Of a stretch of DNA of 64,000 bases, positions 8,402 to 17,417 are shown one piece after another; the stretch's first letter is position 1, and each line of letters starts with the position of its first letter. The notes beneath the pieces were generated by a model, which was not told the DNA's origin, searched no databases, and saw only the letters and a list, made by a program, of their open reading frames with translations. The translations under genes were made by a program, and so were the position numbers. Source of the DNA: Sphingopyxis solisilvae (GTDB taxonomy: Bacteria; Pseudomonadota; Alphaproteobacteria; Sphingomonadales; Sphingomonadaceae); the NCBI RefSeq assembly GCF_015475875.1, contig NZ_JADKYM010000003.1:134817-198816 (forward strand), written 5' to 3'.

Positions 8402-10204
8402 ATGCCCGTCTATCGCGCACCTGTGCAGGACAGCCTGTTTCTTCTCAACGATGTACTGGGGGTCGAGCGTTATGCGAACCTGCCGGGTTTCGCCAACGCC
8501 ACTCCCGACATGATCGAGGCGGTTCTTACCGAAGCCGGCAAATTCTGTGAAGAGGTGCTGTTCCCGATCAACCAGTCGGGCGATCTGGAGGGCTGCAAAC
8601 GCCACGACGACGGATCGGTGACAACGCCCAAGGGCTTCAAGGAGGCGTACAAGGCCTATTGCGAGGCGGGCTGGACGCTACTGACCCAGCCCGAGGAATT
8701 TGGCGGACAGGCGCTGCCGCACGTCGTCGGTTTTCCAGTCGAGGAATATCGCATGGCGGCGAACCAGGCCTTTGCCATGTATCCGGGGCTGACGCAGGCC
8801 GCGGTCGCGGCGATCCTGGTCAAGGGATCGGACAAGCAAAAGGCGACCTATTGCCCCAAGATGATTTCGGGCGAGTGGGGCGGGACGATGAACCTGACCG
8901 AACCGCATTGCGGCACCGACCTGGGGCTGATCCGCACCCGCGCCGTGCCCAATGGCGACGGCAGCTATGCGATCACCGGGACCAAGATCTTCATTTCGTC
9001 GGGCGAGCATGACCTGACCGACAACATCGTCCATCTTGTCCTCGCCAAAACCCCCGACGCGCCCGACAGCGTCAAGGGCATTTCGCTGTTCATCGTGCCC
9101 AAGTATCTTGTGAACGAGGACGGATCGCTGGGCGACCGCAACACGCTGCAATGCGGGTCGATCGAGCACAAGATGGGCATCCACGCCAATTCGACCTGCG
9201 TCATGAACTATGACGGCGCCAAAGGCTGGATGGTCGGCGAGGAGAACAAGGGCCTCGCCGCGATGTTCGTGATGATGAATGCGGCGCGCCTTGGCGTCGG
9301 TATCCAGGGGCTGGGGCAAGCCGACATCGCGTTCCAGAATGCGGTCGCCTATGCGCAGGACCGCCGTCAGGGGCGGGCGCTGACCGGGCCGCAAGACCCG
9401 CAGGAAAAGGCCGACCCGCTGTTCGTTCACCCCGACGTGCGCCGGATGCTGATGGATGCCAAGGCAACCGTCGAGGGACTGCGCGCGCTGTGCCTGTGGG
9501 GTGCGTTGCAGGTCGATCTGGCGCATGTGGCCGAGACCGAGGAGGAGCGCCAGCGCGCCGACGACCTCGTCAGCCTGCTGACCCCGGTGATCAAGGGCTA
9601 TGGCACCGACAAGGGCTATGACGTCGCGACCAATGCGCAGCAGGTGTTCGGTGGCCATGGCTACATCGAGGAATGGGGCATGAGCCAATATGTCCGCGAT
9701 GCTCGCATCACGATGATTTACGAAGGCGCCAACGGCGTCCAGGCGATGGACCTGGTCGGGCGCAAGCTGGCGCAGAATGGCGGGCGTGCCATCCAGGCGT
9801 TCTTTGCGGTCATCGACGGCGAATGCGCGCGCGCCAAGGACAACGCGGACCTCGCCGATTTCGCGGGCCGGCTGGAAAAGGCGAACGGCGAACTGAAGGC
9901 CGCGACGATGTGGTTCATGCAGAACGGCATGGCGAATCCCAATAATATCGGCGCCGGTGCGCATCATTATATGCACATCATGGGCATCGTCGCTCTCGGA
10001 TCGATGTGGCTGATGATGGCCGAAGCGGCCCAGAAGGCGCTGGCCGAAGGCCGCGGCGACAAGGCGTTTATGGAAGCCAAGCTGGTCACCGCGCGGCACT
10101 TTGCCGAGCGTTTTCTGCCCGATGCCGGTGCCCTGCGCCGCAAGATCGAGGCGGGCAGCGAGGCGATGATGGCGCTGACGCCGGAGCAGTTCCACGCTGC
10201 CTGA
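8402..10204 (+). CDS. Acyl-CoA dehydrogenase, large 600-residue type (FadE/DmdC-like)
   Basis: FAD-dependent alpha,beta-dehydrogenation of an acyl-CoA. The length of 600 residues and C-terminal extension match the subgroup that includes 3-methylmercaptopropionyl-CoA dehydrogenase DmdC and long-chain FadE5-like enzymes. An N-terminal segment (MPVYRAPVQDSLFLLNDVLG) precedes the dehydrogenase core with MNLTEPHCGTDLG and GTKIFIS; the likely catalytic Glu441 lies in IYEGANGVQAMDL. The ATG at 8402 follows AAGGATTTCC. Downstream of the MerR regulator in the same direction, so probably its target. The substrate cannot be deduced. Confidence 0.9.
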   Translation: MPVYRAPVQDSLFLLNDVLGVERYANLPGFANATPDMIEAVLTEAGKFCEEVLFPINQSGDLEGCKRHDDGSVTTPKGFKEAYKAYCEAGWTLLTQPEEFGGQALPHVVGFPVEEYRMAANQAFAMYPGLTQAAVAAILVKGSDKQKATYCPKMISGEWGGTMNLTEPHCGTDLGLIRTRAVPNGDGSYAITGTKIFISSGEHDLTDNIVHLVLAKTPDAPDSVKGISLFIVPKYLVNEDGSLGDRNTLQCGSIEHKMGIHANSTCVMNYDGAKGWMVGEENKGLAAMFVMMNAARLGVGIQGLGQADIAFQNAVAYAQDRRQGRALTGPQDPQEKADPLFVHPDVRRMLMDAKATVEGLRALCLWGALQVDLAHVAETEEERQRADDLVSLLTPVIKGYGTDKGYDVATNAQQVFGGHGYIEEWGMSQYVRDARITMIYEGANGVQAMDLVGRKLAQNGGRAIQAFFAVIDGECARAKDNADLADFAGRLEKANGELKAATMWFMQNGMANPNNIGAGAHHYMHIMGIVALGSMWLMMAEAAQKALAEGRGDKAFMEAKLVTARHFAERFLPDAGALRRKIEAGSEAMMALTPEQFHAA

Positions 10205-10249
10205 CGACATCGCGGGGAACCATCGCCCGCGCCGTGCGTGGCGTGGGCG

Positions 10250-11761
10250 ATGACCGCGCGGGTAAGCCAGGGGGATATGGTCCCGATCGTCGCCACCGGG
10301 CGCAACTGCTGGCGCATCGAACGCGCGAACAACGCCCGCATGATCGTCGATGCCGCCGATTATTACGCGCTGCTCGAACGGTTGATGGCGGACGCGAAGG
10401 AACGCATCCTGCTGATCGGGTGGGACTTCGATCCGCGCATCCCGTTGATCCCCGACGCCAAGGGCCGCGGCACGTCGCTGGGCCACTACCTGCTGCGCTT
10501 GGCGAAGGCCAAGCCGCGGCGGGACATCGACATATTGCGCTGGAATTTCGGTGGGCTGAAACACTGGTTCGTGCCTTCGATCGTCGCGATGGTGCTGCGC
10601 TGGAAAATGACGCGGTCGATCAGTTTCCGACTCGACAGCGCGCATCCGGTCGGGTGCAGCCACCACCAGAAAGTGGCGGTGTTCGACGATCATCTGGCGG
10701 TGTGCGGCGGCATTGACGTCAGTTCGGCGCGCTGGGATACGCGCGACCATGTCGACGGCGACCCGCGGCGCACCGGCCCCGACGGCAAAGCTTATATGCC
10801 CTGGCACGATTCGACGATGATCCTGTCGGGGCCGATCGGCGCGGCGCTCGCCGATCTCGGCAACGAGCGTTGGCAGCGCGCGACGAAGAAACCGTTGCGC
10901 GACCTGAGTGGTACGGGCGAGAATTGGCCCGACGATCTTGAACCCGATTTCACGGACGTCGATATCGCGATTTCGCGCACCAGCGCCGAATATGATGGTC
11001 GTGCAGAAGTGCGCGAGAATGAACAGCTTTATCTGGATATGATCGCCGGGGCGCAGCGCTTCATCTATTTCGAGAATCAGTATTTCACCAGCGGCGCGAT
11101 AGCCGCGGCGATTGCGGCGCGGCTGGACGAGGACGATCCGCCCGAATTTGTGATGGTGATGCCCAAGACCGCCGACGGCTGGCTGGAACAGATGGCGATG
11201 GACGCGGCGCGGGTGCAACTGGTCCGTTCGATTGCCAAGTCGCGGCATGGCGACCGGCTGAAGATCTATGTTCCGCACACCAAAGGCGGCGAGCCGATTT
11301 ATGTCCACGCCAAGACCGCGATCGTCGACGACCGGCTGATCCGGATCGGATCGTCGAACCTCAACAACCGGTCGATGGGGCTCGACAGCGAATGCGACGT
11401 TACGATCGATGCAGCGTTGGCGGCGAACAGGGGCGTCGAGCCGGTGATTGCACGGCTGCGCGAGTCGTTGATGGCCGAGCATCTGGGGGTGGCGGACGAG
11501 GATGTCGCGGCGACGTTCAAGCGCAGCGGATCGCTGATCGAGACGATCGAGGCGCTGCGCGGGGAGGGGCGGTCGCTCGAACTGCTCGACCTGGTCGCAC
11601 CCGGCCCGCTGGACGAATTTATCGCCGACAATGAAGTGCTCGACCCGACAAGCCCCGATGCGATGTTCGAGAACATCGCCGAACGCGGGCTGAAAAAGAG
11701 CTGGCACCGCGGGCGCGACTGGATGAAGCGCCATCGGCCTTTCCGGCGTAAGGTTCGCTGA
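10250..11761 (+). CDS. Phospholipase D-like / cardiolipin synthase-type phosphatidyltransferase
   Basis: A 503-residue member of the PLD superfamily. Two HKD motifs are visible: HHQKVAVFD near residues 138-146 and VHAKTAIVDD near 351-360, followed by GSSNLNNRSMGLDSECD. These form the active site for phosphodiester hydrolysis or transphosphatidylation. There is no N-terminal transmembrane pair, so it looks soluble or peripheral, more like PLD proper than ClsA. The ATG at 10250 is preferred; an in-frame GTG at 10238 and ATG at 10277 are alternatives. It ends at a long hairpin repeat facing the CitE-like gene. Confidence 0.88.
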   Translation: MTARVSQGDMVPIVATGRNCWRIERANNARMIVDAADYYALLERLMADAKERILLIGWDFDPRIPLIPDAKGRGTSLGHYLLRLAKAKPRRDIDILRWNFGGLKHWFVPSIVAMVLRWKMTRSISFRLDSAHPVGCSHHQKVAVFDDHLAVCGGIDVSSARWDTRDHVDGDPRRTGPDGKAYMPWHDSTMILSGPIGAALADLGNERWQRATKKPLRDLSGTGENWPDDLEPDFTDVDIAISRTSAEYDGRAEVRENEQLYLDMIAGAQRFIYFENQYFTSGAIAAAIAARLDEDDPPEFVMVMPKTADGWLEQMAMDAARVQLVRSIAKSRHGDRLKIYVPHTKGGEPIYVHAKTAIVDDRLIRIGSSNLNNRSMGLDSECDVTIDAALAANRGVEPVIARLRESLMAEHLGVADEDVAATFKRSGSLIETIEALRGEGRSLELLDLVAPGPLDEFIADNEVLDPTSPDAMFENIAERGLKKSWHRGRDWMKRHRPFRRKVR

Positions 11762-11771
11762 CGTAGGCCGT

Positions 11772-11840
11772 CATTGCGAGCGCAGCGAAGCAATCCAGAG
11801 TGGCGAAACCGCTCTGGATTGCTTCGCTGCGCTCGCAATG
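11772..11840. repeat. 29-bp perfect inverted repeat (family R2, copy a)
   Basis: Arms at 11772-11800 and 11812-11840 are perfect reverse complements (begin CATTGCGAGCGCAGCGAAGC), with an 11-base loop. The element fills the gap between two convergent genes and may act as a two-way terminator. A second copy lies at 49026-49100 with matching changes in both arms. There is no coding content. Confidence 0.9.
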
Positions 11841-11850
11841 ATGAGGGGGT

Positions 11851-12702
11851 TCAGTCCGCCAAGGACAGAATATGCCTGGCCTGTTTCAGATGCGGGGCAT
11901 CGACCATCTTGCCGTCGACTTGCAGCACTCCGACGCCCGGATTGGCGGCAAAGGCATCGACGATTGCCTGCGCGCGGGCGACCTCGTCGGCGCTGGGGGT
12001 AAAGGCGGCGTTGATCGCGGCGACCTGTGACGGATGGATCGCCATCATTCCGGTAAAACCGTCGCGGCGCGCGCGCGCGGCGTAAGCGGCGAGGCCTGCC
12101 TCGTCCTTGATCGCCGGGAACACCGTGTCGATCGCGGCAACGCCCGCGGCGTGCGCGGCGAACAGCGTCAGCGCGCGGGCGACGTCATAGGGCGCGGTGT
12201 AGCTGCCGTCGGTTTCGCGGCTGGTCGCGGCACCGATCGCGGCGGGCAGGTCTTCGGCACCCCACGTCAGGCCGAGCAGGCGGTCTTTCACTTCGCGGTA
12301 ACTGCCGAGCGTGAAGATCGCCGCGGGCGTTTCGGTGGCAATGGGCAGGATGGCGGGCAGCGACGCGTCATCCGCCGCCTCGCTGCGCATGATCGTGTCG
12401 AGTTGCTGAATGCTCGGCGCGCCTTCGGCCTTGGGCAGCATGATCGCGTCGGGCCGCGCCGCGGCGATCGCCGCCACGTCGGCGGCGGTCATATGCCCGT
12501 CGAGCGGGTTGACGCGCACCAGCGTCACGACTTCGCGCTCCCCCAACAGATAGTCGGCGATGGCGTGGCGCGCCGCGTCCTTGTTCGCGGGCGACACGGA
12601 ATCCTCCAGGTCGAGGATGATCGCATCGGCACCCGACGACGCCGCCTTGGCAAAGCGTTCGGGCCGGTCGCCGGGGACGAAGAGGAGCGAGCGTAATCGC
12701 AT
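11851..12702 (-). CDS. CitE-like CoA ester lyase (HpcH/HpaI aldolase/citrate lyase family)
   Basis: A 283-residue TIM-barrel lyase cleaving 3-hydroxy-acyl-CoA thioesters. Family motifs are RSLLFVPGDRPERFAKA, IILDLEDSVSP, RVNPLDG, IMLPKAEG and GMMAIHPSQVAAIN. Together with the adjacent MaoC hydratase and the MCC genes it matches the mycobacterial leucine operon, in which Rv2498c cleaves (R)-3-hydroxy-3-methylglutaryl-CoA and (S)-citramalyl-CoA. Start at 12702, just after a palindromic repeat. Malyl-CoA or citramalyl-CoA lyase are alternatives if the operon role is wrong. Confidence 0.88.
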   Translation of the reverse strand: MRLRSLLFVPGDRPERFAKAASSGADAIILDLEDSVSPANKDAARHAIADYLLGEREVVTLVRVNPLDGHMTAADVAAIAAARPDAIMLPKAEGAPSIQQLDTIMRSEAADDASLPAILPIATETPAAIFTLGSYREVKDRLLGLTWGAEDLPAAIGAATSRETDGSYTAPYDVARALTLFAAHAAGVAAIDTVFPAIKDEAGLAAYAARARRDGFTGMMAIHPSQVAAINAAFTPSADEVARAQAIVDAFAANPGVGVLQVDGKMVDAPHLKQARHILSLAD

Positions 12703-12716
12703 GTCATTACCTATGC

Positions 12717-12783
12717 CGTTCGTGTCGAGCGAAGTCGAGACACGCAAGGGGCCAACGGTTCTCGACTTCGCTCGAACCGAACG
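12717..12783. repeat. Imperfect 24-bp inverted repeat (family R3)
   Basis: Arms 12717-12740 and 12760-12783 are reverse complements except for two adjacent positions; the core is TCGAGCGAAGTCGAGA. It lies in the 86-base gap between the MaoC gene and the CitE-like gene inside the operon, where it would form a hairpin in the transcript. It resembles abundant short palindromes of sphingomonad genomes. Confidence 0.8.
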
Positions 12784-12788
12784 GGTAT

Positions 12789-13238
12789 CTACGGTTTCCG
12801 CTGGACCAGCGCAGAACGCTCGCACTGGCAGACAAGTTCATCGCGCTGGTTGAGGCAGCGGTGGAGGAAGGTGACGATCCCGGCGTTCGGCCGCGATTTC
12901 GATTCCTTCAGCCCGATGACTTCGCTCTCCGCGCGAAGCGTGTCGCCGATGAACACCGGCTTGGGCATCACCAGCTTGTCATAGCCGAGGTTGGCGACGA
13001 GCGTCCCGAGCGTGGTGTCGCCGACCGACAGCCCGACCATCAGGCTGAAGGTGAAGGTGCCGTTGACGAGGATTTGGCCGAATTCGGACGCCTTCGCCGC
13101 CTCGATATCGAGGTGCAGCGGCTGCGGATTGTGCGTCATCACCGTGAACAGCAGATTGTCGGTCTCGGTCACCGTGCGGCGGATGTCGTGGGTCAGCGTG
13201 TCGCCGATGGTCCATTCGTCGAAATATTTGCCGGCCAT
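12789..13238 (-). CDS. MaoC family dehydratase (hotdog-fold enoyl-CoA hydratase)
   Basis: A 149-residue single-hotdog hydratase. It begins [13 protein letters not shown] and shows the [12 protein letters not shown] segment corresponding to the hydratase-2 motif carrying catalytic Asp/Asn and His, then [14 protein letters not shown]. Context suggests (R)-specific hydration of 3-methylglutaconyl-CoA and possibly itaconyl-CoA, as for Rv2499c in mycobacterial leucine catabolism (inference from gene order). It is separated from mccA by a 189-base repeat element and from the CitE-like lyase by another palindrome. Start at 13238. Confidence 0.9.
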   Translation of the reverse strand: MAGKYFDEWTIGDTLTHDIRRTVTETDNLLFTVMTHNPQPLHLDIEAAKASEFGQILVNGTFTFSLMVGLSVGDTTLGTLVANLGYDKLVMPKPVFIGDTLRAESEVIGLKESKSRPNAGIVTFLHRCLNQRDELVCQCERSALVQRKP

Positions 13239-13257
13239 CAATGATCCTTCAACTTGC

Positions 13258-13446
13258 TTATCCCTCTCCCCTTGCGGGAGAGGGATGCACAGACTTGCGA
13301 ACTTGTTCGCTAGTCGCAGCTGGGTGAGGGGTAAATCGGCTGCTCCGCAGCCGCGCGAGCCGATGGCTCGCTCACCCTCATCCAACTCCGCCTAGCTGCT
13401 AAAGCAGCAAGGCTCCATATCCTTCTCCCCTCAAGGGAGAAGGGAT
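13258..13446. repeat. Nested-palindrome repeat (family R1, copy 1)
   Basis: A 189-base intergenic element between mccA and the MaoC gene. It opens with hairpin CCCTCTCCC-CTTGC-GGGAGAGGG (13262-13284), closes with CCTTCTCCC-CTCAA-GGGAGAAGG (13421-13443), and has inner hairpins around GCTGGGTGAGGGG and CTCGCTCACCCTCATCC. Copies at 26031-26191 and 50758-50944 share this plan. It interrupts an operon and would appear in the mRNA as strong secondary structure. Confidence 0.9.
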
Positions 13447-13447
13447 A

Positions 13448-15382
13448 TTATTCCGCCGCCGCTTCAATCCGCACCAGCAGCGCCTCGACCTGCACCTGCG
13501 CGCCCGCAGCCGCATTAAGCTCGGCCACCACGCCATCGAACGGCGCGGTCAGGCTGTGCTCCATCTTCATCGCTTCAAGGGTTAGTAGTTTCTGACCTTT
13601 GGTCACCGCGTCGCCCGCGGCGACTTCGACCGCAATGACCTTGCCGGGCATCGGCGAGAAGATTGATCCAGACGATGCTGCGCCGCCTGCACCAGCGTTC
13701 ACCCGCGTTGCAACAAACAAAGCCTCACCTTCATCGAAGACCACCAACCCGCCGTCTGCTGGTTCAACTGATATGTATCGATCGAGATAATCGGATGGCA
13801 AGGAACGCCGGATCGACTGACCATCTACAATCATCGACACCTCGCCCCGACGTGGAGCGTTCAGGCGGAAGTTAAGGGCATATTTAAAGGGGTTTCCGCC
13901 AAAGCGGGTATCTAGTTCGTCGCGAAGCGTTCCGTATACCGAAACAATCTGGCTCAGCTCGGAAGCGATCAAACCAGTGGCCGCGTCGTCGAGAAGGGAT
14001 TCCGCGAGAGCGGCGCTTGGTTTCGATAGGCTTTCCAAGTGCTCGGAGATCAAACCCGTCGAGACGTTCCCCGCTTTGAAGCTTTCATTGTTGAGGCATC
14101 TTGCCAAGAAGCCGGCGTTGGTCTTCACCGGCCAAGTCTCAAATCCCGATATGCCGTCGACCAATTTGGCGATGGCCGTTTCGCGATCGTCAGCATGCGC
14201 GATGCTTTTGGCGATCATTGGGTCGTAAAAGGGGCTGATCGTATCACCTTCTTTAACGCCACTTTCCGTCCTCAGGTCATGCTTGGCTATATTTAGCGTC
14301 GAAAGTTTTCCTACGCTTGGCAGAAAACCACTGGCCGGATCCTCGGCATAAAGCCGCGCTTCCATCGCCCAGCCGTTGATCGACAGTTCCTCCTGCCGCA
14401 GCGGCAGTGGCTCGCCGCTCGCCACCCGCAACTGCCATTCGACCAGGTCGACCCCGGTGATTTCTTCGGTCACCGGATGCTCGACCTGCAGCCGCGTGTT
14501 CATTTCCATGAACCAGATGCGATCGGCGCGCAGGCCTTCCGATGCGTCGGCGATGAACTCGATCGTACCCGCGCCGACATAGTCGACCGCCTTTGCGGCG
14601 CGCACTGCGGCGGCGCACAGCGCCTCGCGGGTGATCTCGTCCATGCCGGGGGCGGGGGCTTCCTCGATCACCTTCTGGTGGCGGCGTTGCAGCGAGCAGT
14701 CGCGTTCGAACAGGTGGACGACATTGCCGTGGGTGTCGCCGAACACCTGCACTTCGATATGGCGCGGGGTCAGGATATATTTCTCGATCAGCACATGGTC
14801 GTTGCCGAACGACGCCGCCGCCTCGCGTTGGCACGAGGCGAGCGCGTCGATGAAGTCGGGGGCGGCATCGACCTTGCGCATCCCCTTGCCGCCGCCTCCC
14901 GCGACAGCCTTGATCAGAACCGGATAGCCGATTTCGGCGGCGCGTTCGGCGAGGAAGGCGGGGTCTTGGTTCTCGCCCATATAGCCGGGGGTCACCGGCA
15001 CGCCGGCCTCGGCCATCAACTTCTTGGCGGCATCCTTCAGCCCCATCGCAGTGATCGACGCGGGATTGGGGCCGACCCAAATCAGCCCGGCGTCGATGAC
15101 GGCTTGCGCGAACTCGGCATTTTCGGACAAGAAACCATAACCCGGATGGATCGCCTCGGCACCTGTGGCTTTGGCCGCGGCAATGACCTTTTCGCCGACG
15201 AGATAGGATTCGCGCGCCGGCGACGGCCCGATATGCACCGCCTCGTCGGCCTCGCGCACATGCAGTGCCTTGGCATCGGCGTCCGAATAGACCGCAACGG
15301 TCCGAATGCCCATCTCGCGCGCGGTGCGGATGATACGGCAGGCGATCTCGCCGCGATTGGCGATGAGGAGAGATTGGATCAT
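13448..15382 (-). CDS. mccA: Methylcrotonyl-CoA carboxylase biotin-containing alpha subunit
   Basis: Biotin carboxylase plus carboxyl carrier subunit of 3-methylcrotonyl-CoA carboxylase in leucine degradation. The protein is 644 residues. The biotin carboxylase domain starts MIQSLLIANRGEIACRIIRT, has the ATP-grasp glycine loop GGGGKGM near 162-168 and EMNTRLQVEHPVTE; biotinyl Lys606 lies in EAMKMEH. The MCC assignment over propionyl- or acetyl-CoA carboxylase rests on neighbouring isovaleryl-CoA dehydrogenase and mccB. The stretch 13660-14340 (C-terminal part of the carboxylase domain and the linker) has visibly lower GC and different codon use than the rest, suggesting a recombined segment. 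The ATG overlaps the preceding gene's stop (ATGA). Confidence 0.93.
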   Translation of the reverse strand: MIQSLLIANRGEIACRIIRTAREMGIRTVAVYSDADAKALHVREADEAVHIGPSPARESYLVGEKVIAAAKATGAEAIHPGYGFLSENAEFAQAVIDAGLIWVGPNPASITAMGLKDAAKKLMAEAGVPVTPGYMGENQDPAFLAERAAEIGYPVLIKAVAGGGGKGMRKVDAAPDFIDALASCQREAAASFGNDHVLIEKYILTPRHIEVQVFGDTHGNVVHLFERDCSLQRRHQKVIEEAPAPGMDEITREALCAAAVRAAKAVDYVGAGTIEFIADASEGLRADRIWFMEMNTRLQVEHPVTEEITGVDLVEWQLRVASGEPLPLRQEELSINGWAMEARLYAEDPASGFLPSVGKLSTLNIAKHDLRTESGVKEGDTISPFYDPMIAKSIAHADDRETAIAKLVDGISGFETWPVKTNAGFLARCLNNESFKAGNVSTGLISEHLESLSKPSAALAESLLDDAATGLIASELSQIVSVYGTLRDELDTRFGGNPFKYALNFRLNAPRRGEVSMIVDGQSIRRSLPSDYLDRYISVEPADGGLVVFDEGEALFVATRVNAGAGGAASSGSIFSPMPGKVIAVEVAAGDAVTKGQKLLTLEAMKMEHSLTAPFDGVVAELNAAAGAQVQVEALLVRIEAAAE

Positions 15383-15819
15383 GCTTTGAACATCTTCGCT
15401 ATCAAGGCGGCAACAACCACGACGGTTGCAATGAAACTCAGAACCCAAATCTGGGTGGGCACTTTGTGGAACAGTCTCAGGGCGGCACGATACGATTCGG
15501 ACTTCTGGCTTAATCGATCGATTTCAAGATCAAGCTCCGTCGCGAATCTTTCGAATAAATTAGCCTCTTCATCCGAGAATTTTCCGTCGACAGTATCCGC
15601 CTCTATTTCGGCGATATCCCGCCGAAGTTTTTGCTTAGCCAACTGGCTGTCACGGCATTTGTGCAGATATTCCGCGGCCAATCTTTGCTGCTGCCCGGCC
15701 GAATCAAGTCGTGCGCGCTGCGCAGCTGCCAGTTCCTCGCTTCCGAGATAGCCCAAGGTGTCCATGTCACTCACCGTTGCGAAATGACCGAGCGCCAACA
15801 TGATTTTTTGCTTCATCAT
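15379..15819 (-). CDS. Small tail-anchored coiled-coil protein inside the MCC operon, unknown function
   Basis: A 146-residue protein between the two carboxylase subunit genes. The body is charged and helical (many Glu, Arg, Lys, Gln, consistent with coiled coil, e.g. LAKQKLRRDIAEIEAD) and the last 25 residues form one hydrophobic helix (WVLSFIATVVVVAALIAKM), so a C-terminal membrane anchor is likely. I do not recognise the family. Its ATG (15819) overlaps the mccB stop by one base (TGATG) and its stop overlaps the mccA ATG (ATGA). Base composition is clearly lower in GC than mccB, pointing to later acquisition. Confidence 0.75.
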   Translation of the reverse strand: MMKQKIMLALGHFATVSDMDTLGYLGSEELAAAQRARLDSAGQQQRLAAEYLHKCRDSQLAKQKLRRDIAEIEADTVDGKFSDEEANLFERFATELDLEIDRLSQKSESYRAALRLFHKVPTQIWVLSFIATVVVVAALIAKMFKA

Positions 15820-17417
15820 CACATCCTGAACACGCCGAACCCGCGGTGTTCGACCGCGGCGTTCAGTGTTGCGGTGAAGGCCAGCCCTAGCACGTCGCGC
15901 GTCTGGGCGGGGTCGATGATGCCGTCGTCCCATAGGCGCGCGGTCGCGTGGTATGGATTGCCCTCATCCTCATATTTCTGGCGGATCGGCGCCTTGAAGG
16001 CTTCGGCTTCCTCGGGCGTCCATTTGTCGGCGTCGCGGTGGACCGTGGCCAGCACGCTCGCCGCTTGCTCGCCGCCCATCACGCTGATCCGCGCGTTGGG
16101 CCAAGTGAACAGAAAACGCGGCGAGTAGGCGCGGCCGCACATGCCGTAATTGCCCGCGCCGAAGCTGCCACCGATCAGCACCGTGACCTTGGGCACCGTC
16201 GCAGTCGCAACCGCGGTGACCAGCTTGGCGCCATGTTTGGCGATCCCCTCGGCCTCATATTTGCCGCCGACCATGAAGCCGCTGATATTCTGCAAGAAGA
16301 GCAGGGGGATGCGGCGTTGCTGCGCCAGTTCGATGAAATGCGCGCCCTTGACCGCAGACTCGCTGAACAGCACGCCATTGTTGGCGAGGATCGCGACTGG
16401 GATGCCCCAGATATGCGCAAAGCCGCACACCAATGTGCTGCCATAATTGGCCTTGAATTCATGAAATTCGCTGCCGTCGACGATGCGCGCAATCACCTCG
16501 TGCACGTCATAGGGCGCGCGGACGTCGTCGGGGACGACGCCGTAGAGCTGCTCGGGGTCATATTTGGGCGGGCGCGGGCCTTTCAGCGCGACGTCGAACC
16601 CGGTGTCGGCGCCCAGATGGCTGACGATATCACGCACGATGGTCAGCGCATGTTCGTCATTCTCGGCCAGATGATCGACGACGCCGGACTTGCGCGCATG
16701 TAGGTCGCCACCGCCCAGATCCTCGGCGCTGATTTCTTCGCCCGTTGCAGCTTTGACCAGCGGCGGGCCGGCGAGGAAGATCGTGCCCTGATTGCGAACG
16801 ATGACGGTTTCATCGCTCATCGCGGGGACATAGGCGCCGCCCGCGGTGCAGCTGCCCATCACGCACGCAATCTGCGGAATGCGCCGCGCCGACATATTCG
16901 CCTGGTTGAAAAAGATGCGGCCGAAATGGTCGCGGTCGGGAAACACCTGATCTTGATGCGGCAGGTTCGCGCCGCCGCTGTCGACGAGGTAGATGCACGG
17001 CAGGCGGTTTTCGAGCGCGATCTCCTGCGCCCGCAGATGCTTTTTCACGGTCAGTGGATAGTAGGTGCCGCCCTTCACCGTCGCATCATTGCACACGATC
17101 ATGCACTGGCGCCCCGATACTCGCCCGATGCCGCAGATCAGCCCCGCGCCCGGGACCTCGCCGTCGTAAAGGTCGTTCGCTGCCAGCTGGCCGATTTCGA
17201 GGAATGGCGAGCCCGGATCGAGCAACCGCTCGACGCGTTCGCGCGGCAGCAGCTTGCCGCGGCTGGTGTGCCGCTCGCGCGACTTTTCGTTGCCGCCAAG
17301 CGCCGCCTCGGCGACGCGCGCGTACAGTTCGTCCTTCAGCGCGCGATTGTGCGCGGCGCGGGTACGAAACTCGTCGCTGTCGGGATCGACATTGGTACCA
17401 AGAACCGGTGCGCTCAC
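15819..17417 (-). CDS. mccB: Methylcrotonyl-CoA carboxylase carboxyltransferase beta subunit
   Basis: Transfers carboxyl from carboxybiotin to 3-methylcrotonyl-CoA. The protein has 532 residues, the usual MCC beta length, with the crotonase-like carboxyltransferase halves visible: GVGRVSGR-type [53 protein letters not shown] and [20 protein letters not shown]. The GTG at 17417 is chosen because GGGGAGAG sits about nine bases upstream and because it overlaps the upstream stop as GTGA; an upstream in-frame start lies inside the preceding gene. Confidence 0.94.
   Translation of the reverse strand: MSAPVLGTNVDPDSDEFRTRAAHNRALKDELYARVAEAALGGNEKSRERHTSRGKLLPRERVERLLDPGSPFLEIGQLAANDLYDGEVPGAGLICGIGRVSGRQCMIVCNDATVKGGTYYPLTVKKHLRAQEIALENRLPCIYLVDSGGANLPHQDQVFPDRDHFGRIFFNQANMSARRIPQIACVMGSCTAGGAYVPAMSDETVIVRNQGTIFLAGPPLVKAATGEEISAEDLGGGDLHARKSGVVDHLAENDEHALTIVRDIVSHLGADTGFDVALKGPRPPKYDPEQLYGVVPDDVRAPYDVHEVIARIVDGSEFHEFKANYGSTLVCGFAHIWGIPVAILANNGVLFSESAVKGAHFIELAQQRRIPLLFLQNISGFMVGGKYEAEGIAKHGAKLVTAVATATVPKVTVLIGGSFGAGNYGMCGRAYSPRFLFTWPNARISVMGGEQAASVLATVHRDADKWTPEEAEAFKAPIRQKYEDEGNPYHATARLWDDGIIDPAQTRDVLGLAFTATLNAAVEHRGFGVFRM

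Noticed and set aside
8678..11734. A 1018-codon open frame on the minus strand across the acyl-CoA dehydrogenase and phospholipase genes
   Set aside because: It is antisense to two well-recognised genes, has no domain motifs, and is the typical result of high third-position GC leaving a complementary frame free of stops.
13448..15382. Assigning the biotin subunit to propionyl-CoA or acetyl-CoA carboxylase
   Set aside because: Domain content alone cannot separate these, but the adjacent isovaleryl-CoA dehydrogenase and a 532-residue beta subunit make methylcrotonyl-CoA carboxylase the best fit.
14477..15751. A 424-codon plus-strand frame opposite mccA and the tail-anchored gene
   Set aside because: Antisense shadow; no ribosome site or motif, and it crosses two real gene boundaries.
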